From Anaerolineales bacterium (GTDB lineage: Bacteria; Chloroflexota; Anaerolineae; Anaerolineales; Villigracilaceae): a stretch of 64,000 bases of DNA. The notes beneath the pieces were generated by a model. That model ran no database searches and was not told the origin of the DNA. It saw nothing but the letters and a program-made list of their open reading frames with translations. Below, piece by piece: positions 29,885 to 38,424 of the stretch (position 1 is the stretch's first letter; the number at the start of each line of letters is the position of its first letter). Location: assembly GCA_015075725.1 (NCBI GenBank), contig JABTTV010000001.1:992001-1056000 (forward strand), given 5' to 3'. The position numbers and the translations under genes are program-made.

Positions 29885-30292
29885 ATGCAATCCCTCACCA
29901 TAACAAACGAACAGCTGAATAAGATGATCGCACATGTCGACTCTCAACTGCCGCTCGAGGCGTGCGGGTTGTTGGCTGGACGCGGCTCAAGGGTCGAATC
30001 CTTGATCGAAGTGACGAATCGGGCGCAAAGTCCGGTGCGATACGTGATGGACCCCATTGAACAGCTCAAGGCATTCGAGTGGATCGAATCGCAGGGGTTG
30101 GAACTCCTCGGCATCTTTCATTCGCATCCCACCGGACCCGAGACTGTCTCACCCACCGACATTGCAGACTCCGCCTATTCGGTTGTGCATGTCGTCCTTT
30201 CCAGAATGCATGGGGAATGGCGCGCCCGCGCCTTTTGGATCGAAGATGAAGGGCATCGGGAAGTTCCATTGGAAGTAAGCAACCAAGGATAG
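29885..30292 (+). CDS. JAMM/MPN-type metalloprotease (Mov34 family)
   Basis: A 135-residue stand-alone MPN domain starting at 29885. The full JAMM motif is visible: Glu25 (PLEACGLLAG), His79 and His81 in GIFHSHPTGP, Ser89 and Asp92 (VSPTD). These ligate zinc and activate water. Bacterial stand-alone JAMM proteins remove C-terminal extensions from ThiS/MoaD/QbsE-like sulfur carriers or cleave isopeptides. No ubiquitin-like or ThiS gene is adjacent here. Confidence 0.88.
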   Translation: MQSLTITNEQLNKMIAHVDSQLPLEACGLLAGRGSRVESLIEVTNRAQSPVRYVMDPIEQLKAFEWIESQGLELLGIFHSHPTGPETVSPTDIADSAYSVVHVVLSRMHGEWRARAFWIEDEGHREVPLEVSNQG

Positions 30293-30348
30293 GATTATGT
30301 GTTTTTATCTTTGCTTTCAACGAAAACCCAGCCCGTGGAGGAGTTTTA

Positions 30349-31044
30349 ATGCAAATCGTTTTTGACCTTGCGGCAATCGCGTTGGCGTATGTCATCGGTT
30401 CGATTCCCTTCGGTTTGGTGGTGGTCAAACTTAAAACCGGGAAGGATATTCGCCAGGTGGAAAGCGGGCGGACGGGCGGTACAAACGCGATGCGCGCTGC
30501 CGGGTTCTGGGCGGGATTTGCAACGGCAATGCTCGATATTTTAAAAGGGGCTGTCGGTGTATGGCTGGCGCAATGGATCACGCCAGACCATCATCTTGTG
30601 CATGTCCTTGCCCCGCTGGCGGCCATCGTTGGGCATAACCATTCGATCTTTTTGCCCGAACGCGACGAGAACGGGAAGCTGATCCGTCTGCGCGGCGGGG
30701 CGGGTGGAGCGCCTTCTGTGGGCGGCGCAATGGGTTTATGGCCCGGTTCGATCCTCATCATCCTACCCTTGGGCATGTTGACGTTTTTCACCATCGGCAT
30801 CGCTTCGATCACGACCATGGCGGTGGCGTTGTTTGCGACCATCGCCTTCGCCATCCGCGCTTCGCAGGGTCTGATGCCTTGGGCAGACGTGTTGTACGGC
30901 GTCGGAGCCGAGATTTTGCTCATTTGGGCGCTGAGGCCGAACATCAGGAAATTGTTCGAAGGCAATGAGAGGGTCGTGAAATACAGCTTGAATGGCTGGT
31001 TGAGGTCAAGGAAGGAAAAACAGGAAGAGAAAAAAGAAAATTGA
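30349..31044 (+). CDS. plsY: Glycerol-3-phosphate acyltransferase PlsY
   Basis: A 231-residue membrane protein with the three PlsY motifs: IGSIPFGLVVVKLKTGKDIR near the start, SGRTGGTNAMRAAGFW (motif 2), and GHNHSIFL plus RGGAGGAPSVGGAMG (motif 3). It transfers acyl from acyl-phosphate to glycerol-3-phosphate on the inner face of the membrane, the first step of phospholipid synthesis. The C-terminus carries a basic extension (RSRKEKQEEKKEN). GGAG precedes the ATG. Confidence 0.92.
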   Translation: MQIVFDLAAIALAYVIGSIPFGLVVVKLKTGKDIRQVESGRTGGTNAMRAAGFWAGFATAMLDILKGAVGVWLAQWITPDHHLVHVLAPLAAIVGHNHSIFLPERDENGKLIRLRGGAGGAPSVGGAMGLWPGSILIILPLGMLTFFTIGIASITTMAVALFATIAFAIRASQGLMPWADVLYGVGAEILLIWALRPNIRKLFEGNERVVKYSLNGWLRSRKEKQEEKKEN

Positions 31045-31139
31045 CGAACCTCCGGAGCCAGGCAGGTTTCGGGGATTCGCTTTGAGACGATAAATTCTGT
31101 TCGACGTATATTCCCGCATCGACCAGTCAAGGAGAAGAA

Positions 31140-31835
31140 ATGGATAATACGAATTCGCCGGAAGAAACATGGGTGCATCGCGCAGGCGGCATTGCCGCGA
31201 TTATTTTCGGAATCGCTTATGTTTCGATCATGGCACTTTATCTACCACTCGGGGGCAAACCCACCGGAGCGGAGGCATGGCTTTCTCAAACAGCTGAATT
31301 TAGTTCGTCATGGTGGGGCATCCTTGGTCTCTCCGTGCTGACGGACTTCCTGCTTGTGCCCATTTCCCTTTCGCTTTACCTCGCGCTGAAAAAGTTCGGA
31401 AGAAATGCGATGCTGATCGCCACCGCCTTTGTCGGATTGTTTGTTGTGTTGGATCTGGCGCTTACCTGGACGAACATTGGCTCGCTCATTACCCTGGGCG
31501 AACAATATGCGACAGCCGCGAACGAAGCGGATAGAGCGGTTATCGTAACGGCGGCAATGGCCCCATCATCGGTGGCCGACTCAAACCTGATCTTTATCTA
31601 TAACTCTTTCACCCTCGCGGTTGGGATTCTCCTGACCGGCCTTGTGATGCAAAACGGGGTATTCAATAAAGCCACAGCCTATACAGGCATCGCCACAGGA
31701 GTCTGTGCGATCGTGTCAGTGGCAAGTTCGTTCTTCTCAAACTCCATAAGCGGGATGACGATCATCCTCGCCTCGCTGCTTACGATGGTTTGGTATTTTT
31801 TGGTCGGTTTCAGGCTTTTCAAGTTGGGACAGTGA
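31140..31835 (+). CDS. DUF4386-like membrane protein
   Basis: A 231-residue protein with six to seven helices, beginning with a hydrophilic MDNTNSPEETWVHR and ending VWYFLVGFRLFKLGQ. The order of helices and the LAYVSI/GLSVLTDFLLVPIS segments are in line with the DUF4386 membrane family, whose role is unknown. AAGGAG lies upstream. The 95-bp gap from plsY suggests a separate or loosely coupled unit. Confidence 0.6.
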   Translation: MDNTNSPEETWVHRAGGIAAIIFGIAYVSIMALYLPLGGKPTGAEAWLSQTAEFSSSWWGILGLSVLTDFLLVPISLSLYLALKKFGRNAMLIATAFVGLFVVLDLALTWTNIGSLITLGEQYATAANEADRAVIVTAAMAPSSVADSNLIFIYNSFTLAVGILLTGLVMQNGVFNKATAYTGIATGVCAIVSVASSFFSNSISGMTIILASLLTMVWYFLVGFRLFKLGQ

Positions 31836-31862
31836 ACTTTTCCCCCATAAGATTCAAACGGC

Positions 31863-32507
31863 TCACCCGCTCATTTTGATCAATTTATTTTTCATCGCCG
31901 CGAGGACGGCTTGCGCGCGGTTGGGTTGATGCATTTTCTCGAGAATGTTTTTGGCGTGTGTGCGGATGGTCTCCTCTCCCACGCCAAGCTGGGAGGCGAT
32001 CTGCTTATAAGTATTCGGTGTCGCCATCCATTCAAGGACTTCCATCTCGCGTTGTGTCAACGAGACAGCCGGGGCGGGCTGGGGCTTCATGCGCTCCAAT
32101 ACCTTTTTCATCACATCGGGATGCAGGTAGGTTTCCCCATGCACCACGGCATGGATTCCGCGCATCAGCTCCGCCGGTTCGATGTTCTTCAACGCATAGC
32201 CTTCGATTCCCGCTGCAAGCAAATCGTACACACGGTCGTCCACTTCAGTGCCGGTTAACATCATGATCTTGATTTCGGGATTCGATCTGCGCAGCGAGAG
32301 CGCCATCTCCTGCCCGTCCATCTCCGGCATGATCAGGTCCACGAGGACGATATCCGGCTTTAATTTCTGCGCCGCATCCAGCCCCTCCCGCCCGTTCTCC
32401 GCCTCCTCTATCACCTCCAAACCCGGTTCCAGGCGAAGGACCATCGCCAATCCCTTGCGGACGACGGCATGGTCGTCAACGATCAGGATACGGATTGAAT
32501 CAACCAT
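31863..32507 (-). CDS. NarL/FixJ-type response regulator
   Basis: A 214-residue two-domain regulator. The receiver has DD at 11-12 and phospho-acceptor Asp57 (DIVLVDLIMPEMDG), with Lys in YALKN. The C-terminal LuxR HTH is SLTQREMEVLEWMATPNTYKQIASQLGVGEET. It overlaps the kinase stop by 8 bp. It reads away from the sulfur-oxidation island, but the pair sits directly beside tusA and shares the 153-bp divergent region, which makes it a candidate regulator of that island. Confidence 0.88.
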   Translation of the reverse strand: MVDSIRILIVDDHAVVRKGLAMVLRLEPGLEVIEEAENGREGLDAAQKLKPDIVLVDLIMPEMDGQEMALSLRRSNPEIKIMMLTGTEVDDRVYDLLAAGIEGYALKNIEPAELMRGIHAVVHGETYLHPDVMKKVLERMKPQPAPAVSLTQREMEVLEWMATPNTYKQIASQLGVGEETIRTHAKNILEKMHQPNRAQAVLAAMKNKLIKMSG

Positions 32508-34167
32508 GATGATGCCCGTTGATCGGCAGAGTGATCATGACCCGCGCTCCTGCGCCGGGTAGTGATGCGATATCGAATTCACCGCCCAGGGCATGAACAC
32601 GTTCCTGGATTCCATGCAAACCAAAATGTTCGCGGTTCTGACTCCGAGACAATGCAACGGCAGGGTCGAAGCCTTTTCCTTCATCGGTGACGACGAGAAA
32701 GACCTCATGATCCGATACTGTTAGGCACAGCCGCGCAGAATTCGCGCCGGAATGCCGCGCCGAATTTGCAAGCGTCTCCTGTGCCATACGGTAGATCGTC
32801 CGACGCATGCCCGCTGAAAGCGAATTGAAATCCCCGTTGTTGCTGAAGACGATGCTGAACGATTTCGGACGGCAGCAACTGCTGACGTAATTCGTCAGGT
32901 CCGCCATGAAGAGTTCGATGGTCAGCGCGGAGGGCCACAGATCAAAGATCGAACGGCGTACTTCATCGTGGGCGTTATTTGCAAGCGAACGAAGTTCGAT
33001 CAGTTCGCTGCGAACATCGTCCGCTTTTTGCGGGAGCATGGTAATGCAGGCGTCGAGAGAATAGACAATGCCGAAGAGCGATTGCGCGACTGTGTCGTGG
33101 ATGTCGCGCGCGATGCGGTTTCGTTCGGTTTCGACGGCGAGGCGTCGGGCGCGGTCGATGCACAGGATGGTCGTGCCAAGCGCGAGCGCGGCTTGATTCG
33201 CGACCGTCATCAGCGTAGATTCCTTTTCGCGGCTCCATCCCGCTTCATCGACGAGAAGAATGCCTACGGGATGTTCCCTCAAATAAAGCGGCGTGATAAA
33301 CCACTTGTTTTGCATCAACCAGCCATTGAGATTGGAATCCCCGATGAGGGTCTGCCCGTCCGATATGAACGTGTTGTGGTTGAGCAAGGCTTTGACCACC
33401 TCGCCGTTCCCGGATTTCAATGGAAGCGGCTTGGTTTGCGGGAAGGAATCTTCGCGGGGGTATACCATCCAGCCGCCCAGTTCTTCGCGCGCAGGGTCAA
33501 CAAGCGCAACAACGGCTTTTGAAAATCCAAGTTCGGTTGTCACAGCGCCCAGCACCCGCTCCTGCACAGAGAGAAGATCGGGCGCGGCTTGCAAAAGGAC
33601 CGTGAGGTCGTGAATGATCTCCAACTGGCGGTGAGCCGCAGAGAGTTCGGTCGCTGTTTCATTCACCGATTTCAGCAAGGTTGAGGGATAGGAAAAGAGA
33701 AGCGGCAAAAGCCAGATGCCTGCAAGCGCCGTGGCGAGAGTCACAGGATCCCCTCGAACCGCGGGACCGATCATGACAACAAGGAGATAAAACGGCGTAT
33801 AGAAAAGTGAGGCGAGCAGCGCCCCGCGCATCTGAAAGAAAAACGCTCCTGCCAGCAGGGGGCTGAGCGCGTAGAGAAAATAGGGACTGCCTGCGCCGCC
33901 GCTCAATGCCAGCATTAATGCCGAGAAGATGATATCCACGCCAAGCAGAACGGGACGTTCCACCACCTGGCGGTTCAATTGACGGTTGAAAACGGAAACA
34001 AAAGCATTCGCGCCAAGCGAGATCCCGAACAATGCCAGGGGAGGTATGACGAATTGTGCCGCCGCATTCAGGGCGAACAGGGCTGGAATCAAAGAAGCCC
34101 AGCGGTAAATTATCAGGATGATAAAAACGCGATTCGCGCGGAAGAGGGACTCTATACGTTCAACCAT
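32500..34167 (-). CDS. Membrane sensor histidine kinase (GAF, HisKA_3)
   Basis: About 555 residues from MVERIESLFR at 34167. Residues about 10-190 form five to six membrane helices (MASE-like sensor), then a GAF domain (about 210-350, with HDLTVLLQAAPDLLSVQERVLG), then HisKA_3 (ERNRIARDIHDTVAQSLFG, the phospho-His) and HATPase_c (ALTIELFMADLTNYV; VVTDEGKGFDP; GLHGIQERVHALGG). A LiaS/NarX-like kinase by domain order. It partners the overlapping regulator. The signal is unknown; a membrane sensor next to sulfur genes could read redox or quinone state. Confidence 0.88.
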   Translation of the reverse strand: MVERIESLFRANRVFIILIIYRWASLIPALFALNAAAQFVIPPLALFGISLGANAFVSVFNRQLNRQVVERPVLLGVDIIFSALMLALSGGAGSPYFLYALSPLLAGAFFFQMRGALLASLFYTPFYLLVVMIGPAVRGDPVTLATALAGIWLLPLLFSYPSTLLKSVNETATELSAAHRQLEIIHDLTVLLQAAPDLLSVQERVLGAVTTELGFSKAVVALVDPAREELGGWMVYPREDSFPQTKPLPLKSGNGEVVKALLNHNTFISDGQTLIGDSNLNGWLMQNKWFITPLYLREHPVGILLVDEAGWSREKESTLMTVANQAALALGTTILCIDRARRLAVETERNRIARDIHDTVAQSLFGIVYSLDACITMLPQKADDVRSELIELRSLANNAHDEVRRSIFDLWPSALTIELFMADLTNYVSSCCRPKSFSIVFSNNGDFNSLSAGMRRTIYRMAQETLANSARHSGANSARLCLTVSDHEVFLVVTDEGKGFDPAVALSRSQNREHFGLHGIQERVHALGGEFDIASLPGAGARVMITLPINGHHHG

Positions 34168-34227
34168 GGATATTCGGTCTTGTTTTCGAAGGTTTAGGCG
34201 TAGAATTATTATATCCGAATTGACTTT

Positions 34228-34245
34228 CTCCCCCGTGCGGGGGAG
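34228..34245. promoter_or_regulatory. GC-rich hairpin in the divergent kinase/tusA region
   Basis: A perfect 7-bp inverted repeat (CTCCCCC gtgc GGGGGAG) between the divergent kinase and tusA. It may be an operator or a small repeat element. A TATAAT hexamer on the minus strand lies just on the kinase side. tusA has a strong AAAGGAGG site. Confidence 0.35.
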
Positions 34246-34320
34246 GGAAAATCCCTTGCGTGCGGGATGGTAAGGGACGGGCCAATTCATTATCATTAGA
34301 GAGGTTCAAAGGAGGCTCGA

Positions 34321-34560
34321 ATGACAGATGTGATCAAGGAAGACCAGGTGTTGGATTGCTCCGGAATGCTCTGCCCCATGCCTGTGGTCAAAGCATCCAA
34401 GGCAATGAAAGAGATGCAAGCCGGGCAAATTCTCAAGATGATCGCGACCGACCCCGGCGCGCCCCCAGACATGGAAGCATGGAGCCGCCAGACCGGCAAT
34501 GAACTGCTGCGCTCGATGACCGAGAACGGCAAGTTCATCTTCTATTTGAAGAAGAAATAA
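34321..34560 (+). CDS. tusA: TusA-family sulfur carrier
   Basis: A 79-residue TusA/SirA-fold protein. The signature LDCSGMLCPMPVVKASKAM gives the sulfur-binding Cys18 in CPMP and a second Cys13. It carries sulfane sulfur as a persulfide in the cytoplasm. It is the first gene of the plus-strand sulfur island, followed by DsrE-type proteins, the usual companion set that feeds Dsr or sHdr systems. Ribosome site AAAGGAGG. Confidence 0.92.
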   Translation: MTDVIKEDQVLDCSGMLCPMPVVKASKAMKEMQAGQILKMIATDPGAPPDMEAWSRQTGNELLRSMTENGKFIFYLKKK

Positions 34561-34593
34561 ATATTCATTCCATAATTTGGAAAAGAGGTTGAT

Positions 34594-35118
34594 ATGTCAA
34601 AATCTGATCCGAATGCCCCGAAACGGCTTGCCTTGATCGCAAGCAAGGGAACACTCGACTGGGCTTACCCACCGTTCATCCTCGCGACCGCCGCAGGCGC
34701 GATGGGATGGGAGGTGGGCGTTTTCTTTACCTTCTACGGTCTCACGCTTCTCAAACCGGACCTCTCGGCCTCGGTCTCCCCATTAGGCAACCCAGCCATG
34801 CCGATGAAAATGCCCTTCGGCCCCGAAGGCTTCCAAAACATCGCCTGGCCCATGCCGAATTTGCTGATGGCAAATGTGCCGGGGTTTGAAGCTCTGGCCA
34901 CAACCCTCATGAAGCAGACCTTCAAAAACAAAGGCGTCGCTTCCGTTGAAGAGTTGCGTGATATGGCGGTCGAATTGGATGTCCGCATGATCGGCTGTCA
35001 GATGACGATGGATGTCTTTGGTTTCAAGCGTGAGGATTTCATCAAGGAATGTGAGATTGGCGGGGCGGCAACTTTCCTCGAATATGCCGCGGATGCCGAT
35101 GTGCAATTGTTCATTTGA
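34594..35118 (+). CDS. DsrE2-type sulfurtransferase
   Basis: A 174-residue DsrE/F-like protein. The likely active cysteine is Cys135 in VRMIGCQMTMDVFGF, followed by the family helix FIKECEIGGAATFLEYAADADVQLFI. The N-terminus RLALIASKGTLDWAYPPFILATAAGAMGWEV and hydrophobic FFTFYGLTLL are typical of DsrE2 (some have membrane helices; none is clear here). It passes persulfide sulfur between TusA and downstream enzymes. Confidence 0.85.
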   Translation: MSKSDPNAPKRLALIASKGTLDWAYPPFILATAAGAMGWEVGVFFTFYGLTLLKPDLSASVSPLGNPAMPMKMPFGPEGFQNIAWPMPNLLMANVPGFEALATTLMKQTFKNKGVASVEELRDMAVELDVRMIGCQMTMDVFGFKREDFIKECEIGGAATFLEYAADADVQLFI

Positions 35119-35187
35119 CCAATCCATGTCCTGGCGTTTCGGCGGTCACTATTGACCGCCGAAAATTAACTAACGATGGAGAAAACA

Positions 35188-35526
35188 ATGGAAACACTGA
35201 CCATCAAGACCGAGACGAAAGGCGATGTGGCGGTTGTGACGGTGAGCGGACGGATCGACTCCGAATCTGCGCCTACGTTGGATGCGGAACTGACCAAAAT
35301 CACAGGCAGCACTTCAAAACTGGTGGTTAACCTTAAAGGCGTGGAGTTTATGTCATCGGCCGGGCTGCGCGTTGCGATCAAAGCTTCGCAAGCCGCAGAA
35401 AAAAATGGCGGTTCCGTCAAACTCGCATCCGTCCCCGAGGAAATCACTTCAGTTATGTACACTGTCGGTCTTAATCAAAAGCTCGAGTCCTTTGCGAGCG
35501 TTGAAGAAGCAATAGCAAGTTTCTAG
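35188..35526 (+). CDS. STAS-domain protein (anti-sigma factor antagonist-like)
   Basis: About 112 residues from METLTIKTETK; the ATG at 35188 is preferred over 35176 because GGAG lies just upstream of it. It has the SpoIIAA-like STAS fold: VVTVSGRIDSESAPTLDAEL, then LVVNLKGVEFMSSAGLRVAI with the conserved Ser-Ser that a partner kinase phosphorylates. Such proteins release sigma factors in partner switching, but no RsbW-like kinase or sigma gene is in the window. Its place between two DsrE-type genes is unusual; it may tune the island or act as a scaffold. Confidence 0.85.
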   Translation: METLTIKTETKGDVAVVTVSGRIDSESAPTLDAELTKITGSTSKLVVNLKGVEFMSSAGLRVAIKASQAAEKNGGSVKLASVPEEITSVMYTVGLNQKLESFASVEEAIASF

Positions 35527-35548
35527 TTCCTGATATGGAGAGGGCAGC

Positions 35549-35950
35549 ATGAGCGTTTGGAAGACGAACGACCCGGATGTAAAAAAGATTTTATACGTGC
35601 AGACGCATGGGGAAAAAGACCCTGAGCGGACCGCGACGCCGTTCTTTCTGGCGACGGCTGGCGCGGCGATGGATAACGAAGTCTGCATTTACTTCACCAT
35701 GAACGGACCGCAGTGCGTGGCGAAGGGCAACGGCGAGAAGATCATCATTCCTCGTAAGGGCGGCGGCGGCAAGGAGTTGAAGTTCTTCATCGAACAGGCG
35801 CAGGAGATCGGTGTGCGCTTTCTCGTCTGCCAGCCATCGCTTGACCTGCACGGCTACACCATGGACGACATGATCGAAGGCGTGGAGATGATCGGCGGCG
35901 CGGCGTTCAACGACATGGCGTGCGATGCGGATGCGGTGATTGGTTTCTAA
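35549..35950 (+). CDS. DsrE-family sulfurtransferase
   Basis: A 133-residue DsrE-like protein. Probable active Cys94 in VRFLVCQPSLDLHGYTM, plus a second Cys125 near the end in FNDMACDADAVIGF, matching the DsrE3-like proteins that sit beside tusA and shdr genes. It most likely relays sulfur between TusA and the sHdr complex in the cytoplasm. Twenty-two bases separate it from the STAS gene, so both are in one transcript. Confidence 0.88.
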   Translation: MSVWKTNDPDVKKILYVQTHGEKDPERTATPFFLATAGAAMDNEVCIYFTMNGPQCVAKGNGEKIIIPRKGGGGKELKFFIEQAQEIGVRFLVCQPSLDLHGYTMDDMIEGVEMIGGAAFNDMACDADAVIGF

Positions 35951-35957
35951 GAACTTT

Positions 35958-36036
35958 GAACCGCTAAGACCGCGAAGGGCGCAAAGATTATTTAAAGGTT
36001 TTCTTCGCGTTCTTAGCGTGCTTCGCGGTTAGCGAA
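35958..36036. repeat. 'AACCGCnAAG' palindromic repeat
   Basis: Left arm GAACCGCTAAGACCGCGAAG and a right arm whose complement is GCTAACCGCGAAGCACGCTA form a long imperfect hairpin. It is the intergenic member of the family also seen inside the 1423-residue gene at 13238-13317. It lies between the dsrE gene and the hdrC1 gene. Confidence 0.75.
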
Positions 36037-36048
36037 TTTAGGAGGCTT

Positions 36049-36756
36049 ATGCCTACCACACAAGAAAACTGGAATCCCGGCAAGTCGGATAACCGCCACC
36101 CTGAAGTTTCATACGAAGAAAAAGAGCGCCTCTTCCTTGAGGTGAAAAATGATCCGCGCTACGAAGACTTCCTGTATGGATGTTACGAGTGCGGCATTTG
36201 TGTTTCGACCTGTCCTTCGGCGCGCTTCTATGACTACTCTCCGCGGGTGATCGCGCAGGCGATGGCGCGTGAAGACATCGAGCGCGTGTATGACATCATC
36301 TCGGAAGATATTTGGAACTGCGCGCAATGCTTCTCTTGCTTACGCTGTCCGCGTGGAAACAACCCTGGCGGACTTGTGACTCTGCTGCGCGAAGTGGCGG
36401 TCAAGAACGGCTTGCAGGAAACGAAAGACGTTTTGCAAGGCTACAGCCGCGTGATCTACAAGGTCATGCTCAAGGGCAACCAGGTCTCGCCCGATATGCT
36501 CCAGCCCGATTTCTTCCCCGATTGGGGTCCGTGGGTGGGAGAGTTCTCGAAGAACATGCCTGTCTGGCGCAAAGCCATCCCTGTGGACACCCTGCGCGGC
36601 GTGACCGATGCGGCGTGGAAAACAGATAGAAAGACCCTGCTCGAACTCTATACCATCTGGTTCGAAACAGGCAACATGGACATCATCAAGGAAATTGACG
36701 AAGGTTTGTTCGATTTATTGGCAGATGTGATGCAGGAAGAATTGGAAGAAGGTTAA
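36049..36756 (+). CDS. sHdrC1-like iron-sulfur subunit
   Basis: A 235-residue HdrC-type protein. Two [4Fe-4S] motifs are visible: Cys45, 48, 51, 55 (GCYECGICVSTCP) and Cys91, 94, 97, 100 (CAQCFSCLRCP). The rest is helical. It shuttles electrons between HdrA and HdrB in the sulfur-oxidising heterodisulfide-reductase-like (sHdr) complex. It lacks any methanogen-specific context and has TusA/DsrE upstream, which is why the sulfur-oxidation reading is preferred over a coenzyme M/B function. Gene order C1-B1 is the sHdr order. Confidence 0.9.
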   Translation: MPTTQENWNPGKSDNRHPEVSYEEKERLFLEVKNDPRYEDFLYGCYECGICVSTCPSARFYDYSPRVIAQAMAREDIERVYDIISEDIWNCAQCFSCLRCPRGNNPGGLVTLLREVAVKNGLQETKDVLQGYSRVIYKVMLKGNQVSPDMLQPDFFPDWGPWVGEFSKNMPVWRKAIPVDTLRGVTDAAWKTDRKTLLELYTIWFETGNMDIIKEIDEGLFDLLADVMQEELEEG

Positions 36757-36758
36757 CT

Positions 36759-37967
36759 ATGACCACAACTGTAGAAGAAATCCTTGAACGTAAATCCCAT
36801 GCAGTGACGCGTGATGCAGAAGTCGCGCCGACGCACGATATTCGCGAAGCGTTGTTCGAGCTTGAAGCGAAGGGCGAGATCGTCGTCCAGCGTGTACCTG
36901 AGAACCATGTCGAAGTGACCACAAAGTATGGGCGCACCAAGAAGATTCCCATCGACCACACCTGGCACCACAAATCCTGCGGTCAGTGCGGGCATATTCC
37001 TGGCTACACTTCGTCTATTTATTGGCTTCACCGTCAATTCAATTTGGATTATCTCGACCCCACCGACCAAACCTCCTGCACGGGTTGGAATTACTACGCT
37101 TCGGCAACGTCCAATGCGGCTGCGCAGGCTGCGGTGATGAGTCGCAATTTCGCTGCCGCCTATGAGACGGGTTACTTCCCCACCATCCACTGCGGAACAT
37201 CTTACGGACATTACAAGGAAATCCGCGAGCAACTGGTTCATCACAAAGAACTGCGTGATGAAGTTCGCCGCATCTTAGACAAGATGGGCAAGCCGCTGGT
37301 CATCCCCGAAGAACTCGTCCACTACAGCGAGTGGGTGCATGTCATGCGCAAGAAGTTCGCGGAAAAACAAACCGTGGACATGAGCATGATACGCGCCACG
37401 GTTCACCCTGCCTGCCATTACTACAAGATCGTCGCGGAAGACGCGATCTATGACCCCGAAATCTACGGTGGTCAACGCACAGCCACCGTGACCGCGACTC
37501 TCGAATCACTCGGCATTGACGTTGCCGACTATTCAACCTGGTTCGACTGCTGCGGTTTCGGCTTCCGCCATGTGTTGGTTCAGCGCGACTTCACTCGTTC
37601 CTTCTCCACACTGCGCAAGATCGAAGTGATGAAGAACGAAGTCAATCCCGATCTGACCGTGACTCATGATACAGGTTGTGTGACCACGCTCGATAAGAGT
37701 CAATTCTCTGCCAAAGCCCATGACCGCAATGTGGGAATTCCCGTTCTTTCAGACGCGCAGGTTGCGGCACTGGCGATGGGCGCTCATCCCTTCCGCGTGG
37801 TGCAGTTCCACTGGCATTCGACCGACTGGCGTCCCTTCCTAGATAAGTTGGGAATCAACTGGCAAAAATACTGGGACGAATTCCAGAACGACCTTGAACT
37901 GATCCGCGCTGGGCAGAAGTCTGGAATCACTTGGGAAGATGCGGATAAACCTGTTGTGTATGCGTAA
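36759..37967 (+). CDS. sHdrB1-like CCG-domain subunit
   Basis: A 402-residue HdrB-type protein. An N-terminal extension of about 70 residues precedes a CCG-like region (KSCGQCGHIPG, DQTSCTGWNYY) and a second (HPACHYYK, WFDCCGFGFRH, HDTGCVTT). These cysteines build non-cubane [4Fe-4S] centres that handle disulfides in classical HdrB. It overlaps none of its neighbours but starts two bases after the hdrC1 stop. In the sHdr complex it is thought to take part in oxidising sulfur bound to a carrier. Confidence 0.9.
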   Translation: MTTTVEEILERKSHAVTRDAEVAPTHDIREALFELEAKGEIVVQRVPENHVEVTTKYGRTKKIPIDHTWHHKSCGQCGHIPGYTSSIYWLHRQFNLDYLDPTDQTSCTGWNYYASATSNAAAQAAVMSRNFAAAYETGYFPTIHCGTSYGHYKEIREQLVHHKELRDEVRRILDKMGKPLVIPEELVHYSEWVHVMRKKFAEKQTVDMSMIRATVHPACHYYKIVAEDAIYDPEIYGGQRTATVTATLESLGIDVADYSTWFDCCGFGFRHVLVQRDFTRSFSTLRKIEVMKNEVNPDLTVTHDTGCVTTLDKSQFSAKAHDRNVGIPVLSDAQVAALAMGAHPFRVVQFHWHSTDWRPFLDKLGINWQKYWDEFQNDLELIRAGQKSGITWEDADKPVVYA

Positions 37968-37982
37968 TCCAAGGACAAAACG

Positions 37983-38414
37983 ATGGCTTTACAATTCGAA
38001 TCATCGCAAGTGATAGACCGCCCGATTGACAAAGTATTCCACTTCTACGCGGTGGAGCATGTCCGCAATCATCCGCGCTGGGATTCAGATATTGAACTCT
38101 GGCTCGATGATGACGCTCCGCTCGCTATTGGGACAGTCATCCACAGACGCAACAAACGCAGCGGAAAAGTTGTCGAAGGGACAATGAAGGTTATAGAGTA
38201 TGAAACGAACCGCGTAATGGCAATGGAGATTTACGACGGTCCCGCTGTCATGTATGGCAGAACAACCTTCGAAGCGCTCAACGAAAACCAAACCAGACTC
38301 ACCACCATTATTGATATTCCCTGGATGGATGAAAATGCGGACAAAACCTTTCTGAACAGCCGCTTGGAACATGCCGCTCAACTCAGGAAGCAAATGATGG
38401 AATCAGAGATTTAG
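37983..38414 (+). CDS. SRPBCC (START-like) domain protein
   Basis: A 143-residue soluble protein of the polyketide cyclase/SRPBCC type: QVIDRPIDKVFHFYAVEHVRNHPRWDSD is the opening helix-strand, followed by IGTVIHRRNKRSGKVVEGTMKVIEYE strands, and a long C-terminal helix (RLEHAAQLRKQMM). SRPBCC folds bind hydrophobic ligands. This gene stands between hdrB1 and hdrA, where the usual sHdr operons have no such gene, and the spacing (15 and 10 bp) says it is co-expressed. Function not assigned. Confidence 0.85.
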   Translation: MALQFESSQVIDRPIDKVFHFYAVEHVRNHPRWDSDIELWLDDDAPLAIGTVIHRRNKRSGKVVEGTMKVIEYETNRVMAMEIYDGPAVMYGRTTFEALNENQTRLTTIIDIPWMDENADKTFLNSRLEHAAQLRKQMMESEI

Positions 38415-38424
38415 AGGAAGCGAC

